Assembly: GCA_029979565.1 (NCBI GenBank)
Contig: JAPOHG010000003.1
Coordinates: forward strand, 1 to 64,000
Direction of reading: 5' to 3'
Length of the DNA stretch: 64,000 nucleotides
DNA from: a bacterium
GTDB lineage: Bacteria; Bacteroidota; Bacteroidia; Flavobacteriales_D; Sanyastnellaceae
Shown here: positions 1 through 10,227 of the stretch, in pieces
Layout: the number at the start of each line of letters is the position of its first letter
How positions within the stretch are numbered: position 1 is the first letter of the stretch
Notes under the pieces: model-generated
Told to the model about the DNA's origin: nothing
Database searches by the model: none
What the model saw: the letters and a program-made list of their open reading frames with translations, nothing else
Made by a program: the position numbers and the translations under genes

Positions 1-3000
1 ACTACGAGCGTTACGTAGTCATTCAGCCTGGTATTGCCAAAGGACCTGAGGACAGCGAGCTCGGGGTAAACGATTTCTTGACCGAAGAAGAGTACCTCGA
101 TATCCTCGAGACACTTCCTAAGGAAAACCAGTACCTGGACGACAAGGATCCGAACAAATTCGTCGCCAAAATGGGGGCGGAGGCGTTGCACGACATGCTC
201 GCCAACCTCGATTTGGATGAGTTGTCATACAACTTGCGTCACTCGGCCAATACCGAGACTTCTCAGCAGCGCAAGAGCGAGGCGTTGAAGCGATTGCAGG
301 TGGTGGAGAGCTTCCGTGATGCCAACTCGCGCATCACAAACAAGCCGGAGTGGATGATCGTGAAGGTCGTTCCGGTCATTCCGCCAGAATTGCGTCCATT
401 GGTTCCACTTGATGGTGGCCGATTCGCAACGTCTGATTTGAATGATCTGTACCGCCGTGTCATCATCCGTAATAACCGCTTGAAGCGATTGGTGGAGATC
501 AAAGCACCTGAGGTCATCTTGCGCAACGAAAAGCGTATGCTTCAGGAAGCGGTGGACAGCTTGTTCGATAACAGCCGCAAATCCAGCGCTGTGAAGACGG
601 AAAGCAACCGCCCGCTCAAGTCACTCTCTGATAGCTTGAAGGGTAAGCAAGGTCGCTTCCGTCAAAACCTGCTCGGTAAGCGTGTAGACTACTCTGCACG
701 TTCGGTCATCGTCGTAGGCCCGGATTTGAAATTGCACGAATGCGGCTTGCCAAAGAATATGGCGGCTGAACTCTACAAGCCGTTCATCATCCGCAAGATG
801 ATTGAGCGTGGCATTGTCAAAACGGTTAAGTCAGCGAAGAAAATCGTAGACGCCAAAGACCCTGTCGTTTGGGACATCCTTGAAAATGTAATGAAGGGAC
901 ACCCTGTACTACTCAACCGTGCACCAACGCTGCACCGTTTGGGTATCCAGGCGTTCCAGCCCAAGTTGATCGAAGGCAAGGCCATTCAGTTGCACCCGCT
1001 CGCTTGTACAGCATTCAACGCTGACTTCGATGGTGACCAAATGGCGGTTCACTTGCCACTCGGCAGCGCGGCCATTTTGGAAGCGCAGTTGCTCATGTTG
1101 GCTTCGCACAACATCCTCAACCCTGCGAACGGAGCACCGATTGCGGTACCGTCACAGGACATGGTGTTGGGCTTGTACTACATGACCAAAATCCGCAAGG
1201 GCACCAAGGACGAGCCGGTGAAGGGCGAGGGCATGACCTGCTACTCCCCCGAAGAGGTGCGCATTGCATACCAAGAAGGCCAGCTCGACTTGCACGCGGA
1301 GATCAAGATGCGTCACGTTGATATCGACGGAAACGTCAACATCATCGAGACCACGTGTGGCCGCGTTCTGTTCAACGACCACGTGCCGTTGGAAGCGGGC
1401 TACATCAATGAGCTCTTGACGAAGAAGTCGTTGCGTGGCATCATCTCGCACGTTCTGAACAGCACCAACGTACCACGCACGGCGCAATTCTTGGACGATA
1501 TCAAGAACTTGGGCTTCTACATGGCCTTCAAAGGCGGCTTGTCGTTCAACTTGAACGACGTTATCATCCCAGGTGAGAAGGAAAAGTTGGTCGATCGTGC
1601 GACAGAGCAAGTGGCAGAAGTGATGGAGAACTACAACATGGGCCTCATCACCAACAACGAGCGCTACAACCAGATCATTGACATTTGGACGCACACCAAC
1701 TCGAAGTTGACCAACATCTTGATGGATCGCATTGAAACCGATAAGCAAGGGTTCAACTCGATCTACATGATGATGCACTCCGGTGCACGTGGTTCGAAGG
1801 AGCAGATTCGTCAGCTCTCTGGTATGCGTGGTCTGATGGCCAAGCCGCAAAAGTCTTCAGCGACAGGTGGCCAGGACATCATTGAGAACCCGATCCTCTC
1901 CAACTTTAAGGAAGGACTTTCCATCCTCGAGTACTTCATTTCGACGCACGGTGCCCGTAAGGGTCTGGCGGATACGGCCTTGAAGACAGCGGATGCGGGT
2001 TACCTGACCCGTCGTCTCGTGGACGTCGCCCAAGACGTCATCATCACAGAACAAGATTGCTTGACCTTGCGCGGTGTGGTAGCTACCCCACTTCGCAAGA
2101 ACGATGAAATCACCGAAGGCATTGGCGACCGCATCGTCGGCCGTACGGCGCTGAACGATGTCGCGCATCCAAAATCGGGTGAGGTATTGGTTGCGGGCGG
2201 TCAAGAAATCGACCACGCAACGGCCATGGCCATCGAAGAGGCGGGCATTGATGAGGTGGAAGTTCGTTCGGTATTGACGTGCGAGTCGATGTCAGGTGTC
2301 TGCGTGAAGTGCTATGGTAAAAACCTTGCGACTGCTCGCACCGTACAAGTCGGTGAAGCGGTTGGGGTTATCGCTGCACAGTCCATCGGTGAACCAGGTA
2401 CCCAGTTGACGCTGCGTACATTCCACGTTGGTGGTACGGCATCGAAGATTTCGGATGAAAACGAGATGAAGGTCAAGTTCGACGGGGTTGTCGAGATCGA
2501 CGACTTGCGCGAAGTGGCCCGAACCAATGCAGAAGGAGAGAAGGAGACCGTTGTGGTTTCTCGTTCGTCTGAATTCAAGGTGGTCGATCCAAAGACCGGC
2601 GTCGCCTTGAGCACGACCATCCTGCCTTACGGATCGATTCTCCAGAAATTCCCTGGTGACAAGATCAAGAAGGGCGAGTCCATTTGCACATGGGACCCTT
2701 ACAACAACGTGATCATCAACGAGGAAAAAGGTTTGATCAAGTTTGACATGATCGAGGAAGGCGTGACCTACCGCGAGGAGTTGGACGAACAAACCGGTTT
2801 CCGTGAGATCGTCATCACCGAGACCAAGGACAAGAAGAAAAACCCTGCAATCCTCATCGTTGACAAGAAGGGTGAGGTGTTGAAGACGTATTCGTTGCCA
2901 GTGGGCGCTCACCTTTCTGTTAAAGAAGGGGATGAGGCGAAGGTTGGACAAATCCTGACGAAGATTCCACGAGTGGCCGGTAAGTCCGGCGACATCACAG

Positions 3001-3884
3001 GGGGTCTGCCACGTGTGACGGAATTGTTCGAAGCGCGTAACCCATCCAACCCAGCGGTTGTATCTGAGGTGGACGGTATCGTCTCTTACGGCAAGATCAA
3101 GCGTGGTAACCGCGAGATCATCGTAGAGTCTCGTCGCGGAGATATTTACAAGTACATGGTGCCGCTTTCGAAGCACATCCTCGTTCAGGACAATGATTTT
3201 GTCCGAGCCGGTATGCCGCTTTCCGATGGAGCCATCACGCCTGTCGACATCCTCGACGTGATGGGCCCAACCGCGGTTCAAGAGTACATCGTCAATGAAA
3301 TCCAAGACGTTTATCGCCTGCAGGGGGTAAAGATCAATGACAAGCACTTCGAGGTCATCGTTCGACAGATGATGAAGAAGGTGGTCATCGAAGACGCCGG
3401 CGATACACGCTTCCTCGAGAAGCAATTCGCTGAGAAGTCTGACTTTATGCAAGAAAACGATCGCATCTTCGGCATGGTGGTCATCACCGATGCAGGAGAC
3501 AGCGAGGATTTGCGATTGGGTCAAATGATCACAGCGCGTCAGTTGCGCGATGTGAACAGCTCGCTTCGTCGACGTGACATGGCGGTGGCCGAAGGCCGTG
3601 ACGCCATCCCAGCAACCGCACGACCGCTGTTGCAAGGCATCACGCGTGCATCGTTGCAGACCAAGTCCTTCATCTCAGCGGCGTCGTTCCAGGAGACCAC
3701 GAAGGTCTTGAACGAAGCGGCGGTGAGTGGAAAACAGGATTTCTTGAACGGCTTGAAGGAAAATGTGATCGTCGGTCACTTGATTCCGGCCGGAACGGGA
3801 ACCCGCGCGTTCACCGAGAAAAAGGTGATTACGCGCCGTCCAAACTTGGAGCTTGCTCCAGCAGAGGAGAAGGCGGAAGCTTAA
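1..3884 (+). CDS. rpoC: DNA-directed RNA polymerase subunit beta' (5' end outside window)
   Basis: Beta' subunit of the core RNA polymerase, which carries the catalytic Mg2+ site. The frame is open from base 3, giving 1293 codons, so roughly the first 130-150 residues lie upstream of the window (inferred from the usual ~1400-residue Bacteroidota length). The catalytic NADFDGD motif is at nt 1017-1037. A four-cysteine zinc site is complete: Cys codons at nt 2058, 2280, 2301 and 2310 give the expected C...C-x6-C-x2-C spacing. The trigger-loop and bridge-helix region ([16 protein letters not shown]) follows directly. The gene ends in an acidic tail and is closed by a strong hairpin terminator. 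Identity is certain. Confidence 0.98.
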   Translation, partial: YERYVVIQPGIAKGPEDSELGVNDFLTEEEYLDILETLPKENQYLDDKDPNKFVAKMGAEALHDMLANLDLDELSYNLRHSANTETSQQRKSEALKRLQVVESFRDANSRITNKPEWMIVKVVPVIPPELRPLVPLDGGRFATSDLNDLYRRVIIRNNRLKRLVEIKAPEVILRNEKRMLQEAVDSLFDNSRKSSAVKTESNRPLKSLSDSLKGKQGRFRQNLLGKRVDYSARSVIVVGPDLKLHECGLPKNMAAELYKPFIIRKMIERGIVKTVKSAKKIVDAKDPVVWDILENVMKGHPVLLNRAPTLHRLGIQAFQPKLIEGKAIQLHPLACTAFNADFDGDQMAVHLPLGSAAILEAQLLMLASHNILNPANGAPIAVPSQDMVLGLYYMTKIRKGTKDEPVKGEGMTCYSPEEVRIAYQEGQLDLHAEIKMRHVDIDGNVNIIETTCGRVLFNDHVPLEAGYINELLTKKSLRGIISHVLNSTNVPRTAQFLDDIKNLGFYMAFKGGLSFNLNDVIIPGEKEKLVDRATEQVAEVMENYNMGLITNNERYNQIIDIWTHTNSKLTNILMDRIETDKQGFNSIYMMMHSGARGSKEQIRQLSGMRGLMAKPQKSSATGGQDIIENPILSNFKEGLSILEYFISTHGARKGLADTALKTADAGYLTRRLVDVAQDVIITEQDCLTLRGVVATPLRKNDEITEGIGDRIVGRTALNDVAHPKSGEVLVAGGQEIDHATAMAIEEAGIDEVEVRSVLTCESMSGVCVKCYGKNLATARTVQVGEAVGVIAAQSIGEPGTQLTLRTFHVGGTASKISDENEMKVKFDGVVEIDDLREVARTNAEGEKETVVVSRSSEFKVVDPKTGVALSTTILPYGSILQKFPGDKIKKGESICTWDPYNNVIINEEKGLIKFDMIEEGVTYREELDEQTGFREIVITETKDKKKNPAILIVDKKGEVLKTYSLPVGAHLSVKEGDEAKVGQILTKIPRVAGKSGDITGGLPRVTELFEARNPSNPAVVSEVDGIVSYGKIKRGNREIIVESRRGDIYKYMVPLSKHILVQDNDFVRAGMPLSDGAITPVDILDVMGPTAVQEYIVNEIQDVYRLQGVKINDKHFEVIVRQMMKKVVIEDAGDTRFLEKQFAEKSDFMQENDRIFGMVVITDAGDSEDLRLGQMITARQLRDVNSSLRRRDMAVAEGRDAIPATARPLLQGITRASLQTKSFISAASFQETTKVLNEAAVSGKQDFLNGLKENVIVGHLIPAGTGTRAFTEKKVITRRPNLELAPAEEKAEA

Positions 3885-3906
3885 TCCAACGTTCCCGTTG
3901 CATACG

Positions 3907-3935
3907 AAAAAGCCCGTCGCGAGACGGGCTTTTTT
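3907..3935. terminator. Rho-independent terminator after rpoC, probably bidirectional
   Basis: Perfect 8-bp stem AGCCCGTC/GACGGGCT (3911-3918 and 3923-3930) with a GCGA tetraloop, flanked by an A-run on the left and a T-run on the right. This symmetry allows termination of rpoC and of the convergent minus-strand gene. Confidence 0.93.
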
Positions 3936-3977
3936 CGTTTGTGGCCTTCGCGTGGAATGCACACCATAATGGGCTGC

Positions 3978-5468
3978 TTACTGCTGTTCACCAGAAGAAA
4001 TTGCCCGCGCGGCCGCTTCAGCGGCATCCTCTTGATCAGGCGCTGCCTTCGGTGCTGCAGCTCCGCTGTATCCGAATAGCCGGTTCTCTTTGATGATGCG
4101 GTCCACAAAATCGGGCACCATGTCTTCCCAACCGTCCTGGCCGGTTTTGATGAGTTCCAGAGCCTCTTTGCTGAAAATGCCCAACACATCTTCATCGTAT
4201 GGGATATCGATGATGCGCTTATTGAAGCGGAGGTAATCAAAAAGGGGTTGCATACGCGGATGCAGGGGCGTATTGTCCACCTTCCACAGTTCCCCCGAGG
4301 GCTCATCCATCCAAGGATAGAGGTACATTTTGAGATCTCGGCTGAAGAGAATACCGAACGCTTCCAAAATTCCGCCGTTGAGGTTGCGGTAGTACTTTTC
4401 ATCAAAGACCATCGACAGCGTATTGGCACCCATGATGATGCCCATGCGTTTATTGCTGTGTTGGGAGAAGAATTCGACGAGTTTGAAGTACTTCTGGTAG
4501 TTGGAAATGAGCACGGTTTGGCCAATGGAGCATAGCACGTCGGCTCGATCAAGGAAATCCTGCTCATCAATGTCACCCTCTGCAGAGAGGTTGTTGAGTG
4601 TGATTTCGAAGAGTACTTGAATATTGTCTTCATCCACACGGGCCTCTTGCTTGAACTGCTGAAGCCCTTTGGCAATCATGTCGATGCTGACCTTGGTGAC
4701 CGGACGGAAGGAACCGCGAATGGCCAGGATGTTTTTTTTGTAGAGGACATCCGCCGCTTGTCGGTTTCTCCCGTCGGGAGAGAAGATGACCGCATCGGTC
4801 ATGCCGTTCTTGACCAATTGAAGGGACAGCAGGCGGTTGTCCACCGCTTCAAAATCCGGCCCGTTCATCTCGACCATGTCAATTTCTACCTGGTCGCGGT
4901 CGAGGTTGTCGTAAAGCGATTGAAGGAGTTCCTTGGGCTTCTTGTAAAAGAAGACGCATCCGTAAACAAGATTGACGCCGAGCAGTCCTACGGTTTGGTG
5001 TTGCAACAGGGCATCGCTCTCGTGCAATCGAGCGTGGAGGATGACTTCATTGGGTTCTTGGTCGGGAGCGGTCTGGAACTTGAGACCAAACCAGCCGTGA
5101 CCTTGATTCGTTTTGTGGTAATTGATGGTCGCGACTGTATTCGCAAATGCGAAGAAGTGCTTGGTGGGATGCTCCTCGCGGTCCAACCGATCTACCATCA
5201 ATTGGTATTCGTGAGCGAGCATTTTGTGCACACGGCTTTCACAAACGTACCGTCCGTTTTTTTCTTCCCCGTAGATGGCATCTGAAAAGTCCTTGTCGTA
5301 TGCCGACATGGCTTTGGCGATGGTTCCCGAAGCTCCTCCGGCACGGAAAAAGTGCCTGACGACCTCTTGGCCTGCACCGATTTCAGCGAATGTGCCGTAC
5401 AGGTCCTGATTCAGGTTGATGCGGAGTGCTTTCTGTTTTGCAGAGAGGACGACACGGTTGGAATCCAT
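3978..5468 (-). CDS. Conserved Bacteroidota protein of unknown function (often labelled nicotinate-nucleotide adenylyltransferase)
   Basis: 496 residues. I recognise this as a well-conserved Bacteroidota family that begins with the block LYGTFAEIGAGQEVVRHFF followed by ASGTIAKAMSAYD. The nicotinate-nucleotide adenylyltransferase label that I recall being attached to relatives looks unsupported: I see no nucleotidyltransferase (H/T)xGH motif. No signal peptide or membrane segment is visible, so it is probably cytosolic. The last ~30 residues are Ala/Glu-rich and low complexity. It is convergent with rpoC across a shared terminator and divergent from the MBL hydrolase gene. No function is assigned; the strong conservation of the N-terminal third suggests an enzyme or a core cellular role. 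Confidence 0.85.
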   Translation of the reverse strand: MDSNRVVLSAKQKALRINLNQDLYGTFAEIGAGQEVVRHFFRAGGASGTIAKAMSAYDKDFSDAIYGEEKNGRYVCESRVHKMLAHEYQLMVDRLDREEHPTKHFFAFANTVATINYHKTNQGHGWFGLKFQTAPDQEPNEVILHARLHESDALLQHQTVGLLGVNLVYGCVFFYKKPKELLQSLYDNLDRDQVEIDMVEMNGPDFEAVDNRLLSLQLVKNGMTDAVIFSPDGRNRQAADVLYKKNILAIRGSFRPVTKVSIDMIAKGLQQFKQEARVDEDNIQVLFEITLNNLSAEGDIDEQDFLDRADVLCSIGQTVLISNYQKYFKLVEFFSQHSNKRMGIIMGANTLSMVFDEKYYRNLNGGILEAFGILFSRDLKMYLYPWMDEPSGELWKVDNTPLHPRMQPLFDYLRFNKRIIDIPYDEDVLGIFSKEALELIKTGQDGWEDMVPDFVDRIIKENRLFGYSGAAAPKAAPDQEDAAEAAARAISSGEQQ

Positions 5469-5526
5469 GGCAATTCTGATTTCAGTGTTGGGCCTGTTTC
5501 AACAAATGTACGAGATGAACAGGGCG

Positions 5527-5534
5527 TACCTTTG
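5527..5534 (+). promoter_or_regulatory. -7 promoter box TACCTTTG
   Basis: Exact match to the Bacteroidota TAnnTTTG element, ending 4 bases before the ATG at 5539. Predicts a leaderless transcript. Confidence 0.6.
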
Positions 5535-5538
5535 GTTC

Positions 5539-6321
5539 ATGCAGGTTGAATTCACATTTCTCGGTACGGGTACCTCTCAAGGAGTGCCCATCATTGGCTG
5601 CAGATGTGAAGTTTGTCAGAGTCCTGATGAGCGCGATCAACGTTTGCGTAGCTCCCTGCTGGTAAAAGCTGGGGGAGCAACAGCGGTGATTGATACCGGA
5701 CCTGATTTTCGGCAACAATGCCTCCGTGCACAGGTGGATGCCCTGGACGCCGTGGTTTTCACGCACGAACACAAGGACCACGTCGCGGGATTGGATGACA
5801 TCCGTCCGTTTAATTTTCGAAGCCGGAAGGACATGCCGGTTTACGCAACGCCACGCGTGCAGGAAGCCTTGCGACGCGAATTCAAATACATTTTTGAAGC
5901 GGACTACCCCGGTGTGCCGAGGGTCCAGCTTATGCAGCTGAATGACGAGCCGTTTGCGGTTGGTGATGCCATGTGGTGGCCCCTGCCGGTCATGCATCAT
6001 CGGTTACCCGTCATGGGTTTTCGAATCGGCGGATTGGCGTATATAACGGATGCGAATCAACTGTCGGAATTGGCACTGGAACGACTGAATGGGGTGGATG
6101 TGCTCGTCTTGAACGCCTTGCGACGGGAAGCACACCTATCGCATTTCACGCTGGAAGAGGCATTGAAATGGGCGTCAATAATTGGTGCCCGACAAACGTA
6201 CTTTACGCACATCAGTCACCAATTGGGCCTTCACGAATCCGTCAACGCGGAATTGCCGCATGGAGTGGCCTTGGCGCACGACGGTTTGGTCGGCACAACG
6301 AATGAAGTCGGGTTGGATTGA
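5539..6321 (+). CDS. MBL-fold metal-dependent hydrolase, PhnP-like
   Basis: 260 residues. Metallo-beta-lactamase fold hydrolase of the PhnP-like phosphodiesterase group. Visible features: N-terminal FLGTGTSQGVP strand, a Cys-rich CRCEVC block as in PhnP-type proteins, the metal-binding HEHKDH motif followed by GLDDIRPFN, and a late His (THISHQLG). The substrate is unknown. I chose the ATG at 5539 because the protein then begins at the conserved first beta-strand and because a TACCTTTG promoter box sits at 5527-5534; the longer upstream reading would start before the promoter. It precedes the acyltransferase gene by 18 bases and probably shares a transcript with it and rarA. Confidence 0.88.
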   Translation: MQVEFTFLGTGTSQGVPIIGCRCEVCQSPDERDQRLRSSLLVKAGGATAVIDTGPDFRQQCLRAQVDALDAVVFTHEHKDHVAGLDDIRPFNFRSRKDMPVYATPRVQEALRREFKYIFEADYPGVPRVQLMQLNDEPFAVGDAMWWPLPVMHHRLPVMGFRIGGLAYITDANQLSELALERLNGVDVLVLNALRREAHLSHFTLEEALKWASIIGARQTYFTHISHQLGLHESVNAELPHGVALAHDGLVGTTNEVGLD

Positions 6322-6339
6322 CCGTATTTTAGCACGACC

Positions 6340-7251
6340 ATGACGTTGCTCCTCCTCCGAATTTTTTCCCGTTTGCCTTTTCGCGCTTTGCACGTGATCA
6401 GTGGGTTCGTAGCGCGGTTGGCGTCAGATGTGGTTGGGTATCGCCGACCCGTGATTCGGGGCAACATTGAGCGCAGTTTTCCGGAACGTTCCAAAGCCGA
6501 GCACAGGAAGATTGAACGCGCATACTACTTGCATTTTGCGGATATTACCTTGGAATCCATCAAGAATTTCTGCATCACCGATGCGGAGGCCCAGTCGCGT
6601 ATGTGCCATGTGGGGGTGGAGGCCTTTGAGCCATTTTTTAAGGCTGGTCGGAGCGTGCTCATCGCCGGGGGGCATTACAACAATTGGGAGCTCTATGCCA
6701 TGACGGCCAATCAAAATCTGCCGCACGATGTCATGGCCGTTTACAAGCGGTTGTCTGACCGCGCGATGGATGAGGCTGTGCGCGATTCGCGCCAACGGTT
6801 CGGGTTGGAAATGGTCCGCACCGTAGACGCCCAAGCGTGGATGGATGCCCACGCGCGAGGGGCGCGTCCCAAGGCGGTGGTGATGGGGTTTGATCAAAGT
6901 CCTGCTGACCCGGTCAAATCGTGGTGGAATCAATTCCTGAATCAAGAAACGGCATGGTACTTCGGCCTCGAGAAATGGGCGCGGATGTACGATTTACCGG
7001 TCCTATACGGACACATCAAGAAGCTCAGCCGCGGCCGCTACGAAACGCATTACGAATTGGTCACCGACGCGCCAAACGACTTACCTGATGGAGCGATCCT
7101 GCAACGGTGCATTGATTTATTGGAAGCCGATATTCGTCAAATTCCGCATCAATGGCTCTGGTCCCACAAGCGGTGGAAGCACGAGCGGCCTGAAGCGATG
7201 CCATTGAACCCAAGGCCTGAAGCAGAAGCAAAAGATGTTCAGCATGCATGA
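6340..7251 (+). CDS. Lipid A biosynthesis-type (LpxL/HtrB family) acyltransferase
   Basis: 303 residues. Membrane-associated acyltransferase of the LpxL/HtrB family, which adds secondary acyl chains to lipid A or transfers acyl groups to related lipids. Evidence: hydrophobic N-terminus (LLLLRIFSRLPFRALHVISGF), the early V.RGNIERSFPE block, the catalytic HX4(D/E)-type motif GGHYNNWEL around residue 112-119, and the C-terminal PHQWLWSHKRWK block that is characteristic of the family. An imperfect promoter box (TATTTTAG) lies at 6325-6332. The 3' end overlaps the rarA start by 17 bases, implying translational coupling. The acyl donor and exact lipid target cannot be deduced. Confidence 0.9.
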   Translation: MTLLLLRIFSRLPFRALHVISGFVARLASDVVGYRRPVIRGNIERSFPERSKAEHRKIERAYYLHFADITLESIKNFCITDAEAQSRMCHVGVEAFEPFFKAGRSVLIAGGHYNNWELYAMTANQNLPHDVMAVYKRLSDRAMDEAVRDSRQRFGLEMVRTVDAQAWMDAHARGARPKAVVMGFDQSPADPVKSWWNQFLNQETAWYFGLEKWARMYDLPVLYGHIKKLSRGRYETHYELVTDAPNDLPDGAILQRCIDLLEADIRQIPHQWLWSHKRWKHERPEAMPLNPRPEAEAKDVQHA

Positions 7252-8518
7252 GGTGCCACTAGCCGAACGAATGCGTCCGAGGACGTTGGAGGACTATTTG
7301 GGGCAAGGCCATTTGGTGGGTGAAGACCAGGTGCTGCGCCGCTCGGTCGAAGGGGGGAATGTGCCTTCGATGATTTTATGGGGCCCTCCAGGTGTCGGTA
7401 AAACGACACTAGCGAAGATCATCGCGTCTCAATCGAATCGACCATTTCATGAGCTTTCTGCCGTCCAAAGCGGCGTCAAAGAAGTGCGTGAAGTCATCGC
7501 AAGTGTGAAACGTTCAGGCATGTTCGCTGGACGGGCCATCCTGTTCATCGATGAGATTCATCGGTTCTCCAAATCGCAGCAAGACAGCCTGCTCGGTGCG
7601 GTGGAACAAGGCTTGGTTACCTTGATTGGAGCCACGACGGAGAACCCTTCTTTTGAGGTGATTCCGGCATTAATAAGCAGATGTCAAGTATATGTTTTAC
7701 AGTCCTTTGAAGAAAGTCAGCTCAAGCAAATTGTGAGCCGAGCAATAGCGGAAGATGAAGTCTTGCGCCTCCACACAATCGAAGTGAAGGAATGGGAGGC
7801 GTTGTTTCGCGCGAGCAGCGGTGATGCTCGGCGATTGCTGAATGCGGTGGAGTTGTTGGTGGGTCTATCCACGGAGGATCCGGTGGTGATTGACAACGAA
7901 TCTGTCAAGGCAGCTCTTCAATCGACCACTGTCCGTTTCGACAAAAAGGGCGACACCCATTACGACATTGCTTCAGCCCTCATCAAAAGCATACGCGGAA
8001 GCGATCCGAACGCGGCGGTGTATTATCTAGCCCGTATGTTGGCCGGCGGTGAAGACCCCAAATTCATCGCGCGTCGGTTGGTCATCTCAGCTGCTGAAGA
8101 TATTGGCTTGGCCAATCCTACGGCTTTGGTCATGGCCAATGAGACCTTTGCTGCGGTAGAGCGAATCGGCCTGCCCGAGGGTAGAATTCCGCTAAGTCAA
8201 TGCGTGATTTATTTGGCAACGAGCCCGAAGAGCAATGCGGCGTACACTGCCATCAACCAGGCCATGCAGTTCGTCCATCAAACGGGAGATTTGCCCGTTC
8301 CACTTCATTTGCGGAATGCCCCCAACCAATTCATGAAAGACCAAGGATTTGGCAAGGGGTATCAATACGACCACGACGCAAACCAAGGGGTCTCAGGGCA
8401 GGAGTTTTTGCCCGATGAAATTGCGGGTACCGCTTTCTACGTGCCCGGTAACAATCCCAAAGAAGCCAACATACGCAAGGCCATGCAGGCCATTTGGAAG
8501 GAGAAGTATGGATTTTGA
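7235..8518 (+). CDS. rarA: Replication-associated recombination protein A (RarA/MgsA AAA+ ATPase)
   Basis: 427 residues, normal length for the family. AAA+ ATPase related to clamp-loader subunits and to eukaryotic WRNIP1, acting at stalled replication forks. Features: PLAERMRPRTLEDYLGQ N-terminus, Walker A GPPGVGKT (about residues 50-57), Walker B LFIDEIHRF, sensor-1 GATTENPSFE, arginine finger SRC, and the C-terminal tetramerisation region with NP(T/K)-rich blocks. ATG at 7235 is used; a second in-frame ATG at 7244 (MHEVPLAERM) is an equally plausible start. Convergent with the next gene, with only 5 bases between the stop codons. Confidence 0.95.
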   Translation: MFSMHEVPLAERMRPRTLEDYLGQGHLVGEDQVLRRSVEGGNVPSMILWGPPGVGKTTLAKIIASQSNRPFHELSAVQSGVKEVREVIASVKRSGMFAGRAILFIDEIHRFSKSQQDSLLGAVEQGLVTLIGATTENPSFEVIPALISRCQVYVLQSFEESQLKQIVSRAIAEDEVLRLHTIEVKEWEALFRASSGDARRLLNAVELLVGLSTEDPVVIDNESVKAALQSTTVRFDKKGDTHYDIASALIKSIRGSDPNAAVYYLARMLAGGEDPKFIARRLVISAAEDIGLANPTALVMANETFAAVERIGLPEGRIPLSQCVIYLATSPKSNAAYTAINQAMQFVHQTGDLPVPLHLRNAPNQFMKDQGFGKGYQYDHDANQGVSGQEFLPDEIAGTAFYVPGNNPKEANIRKAMQAIWKEKYGF

Positions 8519-8523
8519 GCCGG

Positions 8524-10227
8524 TCAGCGCATGAGGACCCAGCGCCGACTGACGAGGATCGCATCCGCCCCGGTCAATTGAAAAACATACAATCCATTCG
8601 GTAGAGATTCCTCTACGTGAATGTACCCTTGAAAGTCCCCGTCATCTGTTGACCACAGCGGTACGGGTCCTTCCTGCAGCAAATGACCGCCTGAATTGAA
8701 AAGCTGCCAATGGTTCGGTTGTGTATTCCCGCGGTACAGCCATCTCAGGGTGCCGTCGTCGCTCGGGTTGGGAAAAATCAGGGATTCCGAATCCCCTTCC
8801 GGAGTCCATGAGGCTGCTCCTGCGCTGTCGAGCAATTCATATGCCCGTCGAAAGTCTGGAATGCCATGGCCCATGCTGTCATTGGGTTGAGCATAAAGGT
8901 GAGCAGACGCGGTAATGGCGTTCCGGATGTCAAGAGCGGTTGCCGTGGGGAAGGCCTGCCATAAGCACGCCGCTGCTCCGCACAAAATGGGCGAGGAGAA
9001 GCTGGTTCCGTTGCCCCGGCGAATGGTGGAATCTGCAAACGGATAGGCGGCTTGCACCCCCAATGCCATGACATCGGGCTTGACCCGACCGTCCGCAGTG
9101 GGCCCCCAACCGCTGAACACGGCGTGTTGGCCATCTGCATCCACAGCGCCGACCGTCAATATACCATCCGCATCTGCAGGAGCTGTGATGTAATGCCAGG
9201 CTGCTGCTCCACTGTTGCCCGCGCTGGTGGTGCACAGGATGCCTTTTTGCGCGGCCCATTCGGCGGCTTGGCTGATGCGCGTGGTTGTGCCGTTCAGGTC
9301 ATCGTACACGTGGTTCATGGTGCTGTCGTCAAACAAGCTGTAACCGAGGGAGGTGTTCATGAGATCAACGCCTACACTGTCCGCATGCTCAGCAGCGGCC
9401 ACCCAGTAGTCCTCTTCGATGAGGTATTCGCTGTACGCGTCTTCGGTTCGGTACAAGACGAAGGTCGCGTCCGGCGCCGTTCCGATCAGCGAATCTTCCA
9501 AATGTCCGGCCATGGTACCAAGGACGGCTGTGCCGTGCCGGTGGTGGGCGAACAATCCACCTTGGGAGTACATAGCATCGAGGCCTTCTTGGATTCGTCC
9601 CTCGTTCCACGCCCGTTGGAAAATGGGCAGGCTCTCTGTGTTTTCAAATCCGGCATCCAACACTGCGATGGTCATTCCCTCGCCGCGAAAACCGAGTCCG
9701 TGCAGCCAGTCGGCATTCATTTGTTCCAGCGGCGCCAGCCCGCCACCGTATGCAGATGGCTCAACAGCCGCTCGAAAAGGCGCGGCTAGGGCGGGTTCCC
9801 GGACTTCGCCTTCAACGCATTGTACGCTTTTGACCGATGTGACCATGGGCAACTCGAGCAGCGTGAACGGGTCGAATGCGGAGTCGACCACTGCAACGGT
9901 CACGGCATTGAACCACTTGCTTTGCAAAATGACTTTGATGCCTTGCATGGCTCGAAGAGCGTCGACGTAGGAAGGGGGAATCGGCAGGTCATGAGTGGTA
10001 ATGGCGATGTTTTGGAGGGCCCGTCTGTGGATGGCCTTCGGGCTCAAAAATTCCACAGGAGCGTCCAAAGTGTACGGGGTGGAATACCCCGCAGGCAATT
10101 CGTCCGCTACTTTGCCCTCAAATTGAACCCAAAAACGGTCGGGAGCCGTTTGGCCGTGGGCCGTTGGTTGCAGACCGAGGAACGAGGCGGCCGCAAGCGC
10201 AGCTCCAAACGCCCGGAACCAATTCAT
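8524..10227 (-). CDS. Secreted S8 (subtilisin-like) serine peptidase with T9SS sorting tail
   Basis: 567 residues. Signal peptide at residues 1-25 (ends TAHGQ). An N-terminal propeptide-like region is followed by a peptidase S8 domain with the complete triad: Asp191 (AVLDAGF), His231 (HHRHGTAVLG), oxyanion Asn338 (SAGNSG) and Ser409 (NGTSFSSP). From about residue 485 comes a type A T9SS C-terminal domain: FPNPSDDG motif, then GLYVFQLTG and a terminal basic strand. It is expected to be exported by Sec, then secreted by the T9SS and either released or surface-attached. Its ATG overlaps the stop codon of the upstream YwqK-type gene by 4 bases, so the two form an operon. Confidence 0.93.
   Translation of the reverse strand: MNWFRAFGAALAAASFLGLQPTAHGQTAPDRFWVQFEGKVADELPAGYSTPYTLDAPVEFLSPKAIHRRALQNIAITTHDLPIPPSYVDALRAMQGIKVILQSKWFNAVTVAVVDSAFDPFTLLELPMVTSVKSVQCVEGEVREPALAAPFRAAVEPSAYGGGLAPLEQMNADWLHGLGFRGEGMTIAVLDAGFENTESLPIFQRAWNEGRIQEGLDAMYSQGGLFAHHRHGTAVLGTMAGHLEDSLIGTAPDATFVLYRTEDAYSEYLIEEDYWVAAAEHADSVGVDLMNTSLGYSLFDDSTMNHVYDDLNGTTTRISQAAEWAAQKGILCTTSAGNSGAAAWHYITAPADADGILTVGAVDADGQHAVFSGWGPTADGRVKPDVMALGVQAAYPFADSTIRRGNGTSFSSPILCGAAACLWQAFPTATALDIRNAITASAHLYAQPNDSMGHGIPDFRRAYELLDSAGAASWTPEGDSESLIFPNPSDDGTLRWLYRGNTQPNHWQLFNSGGHLLQEGPVPLWSTDDGDFQGYIHVEESLPNGLYVFQLTGADAILVSRRWVLMR

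Noticed and set aside
1152-3635. Long minus-strand open frames opposite rpoC (232 and 447 codons)
   Set aside because: They are antisense to a certain gene, have His/Arg/Leu-rich composition typical of reverse-frame translation, and no start context.
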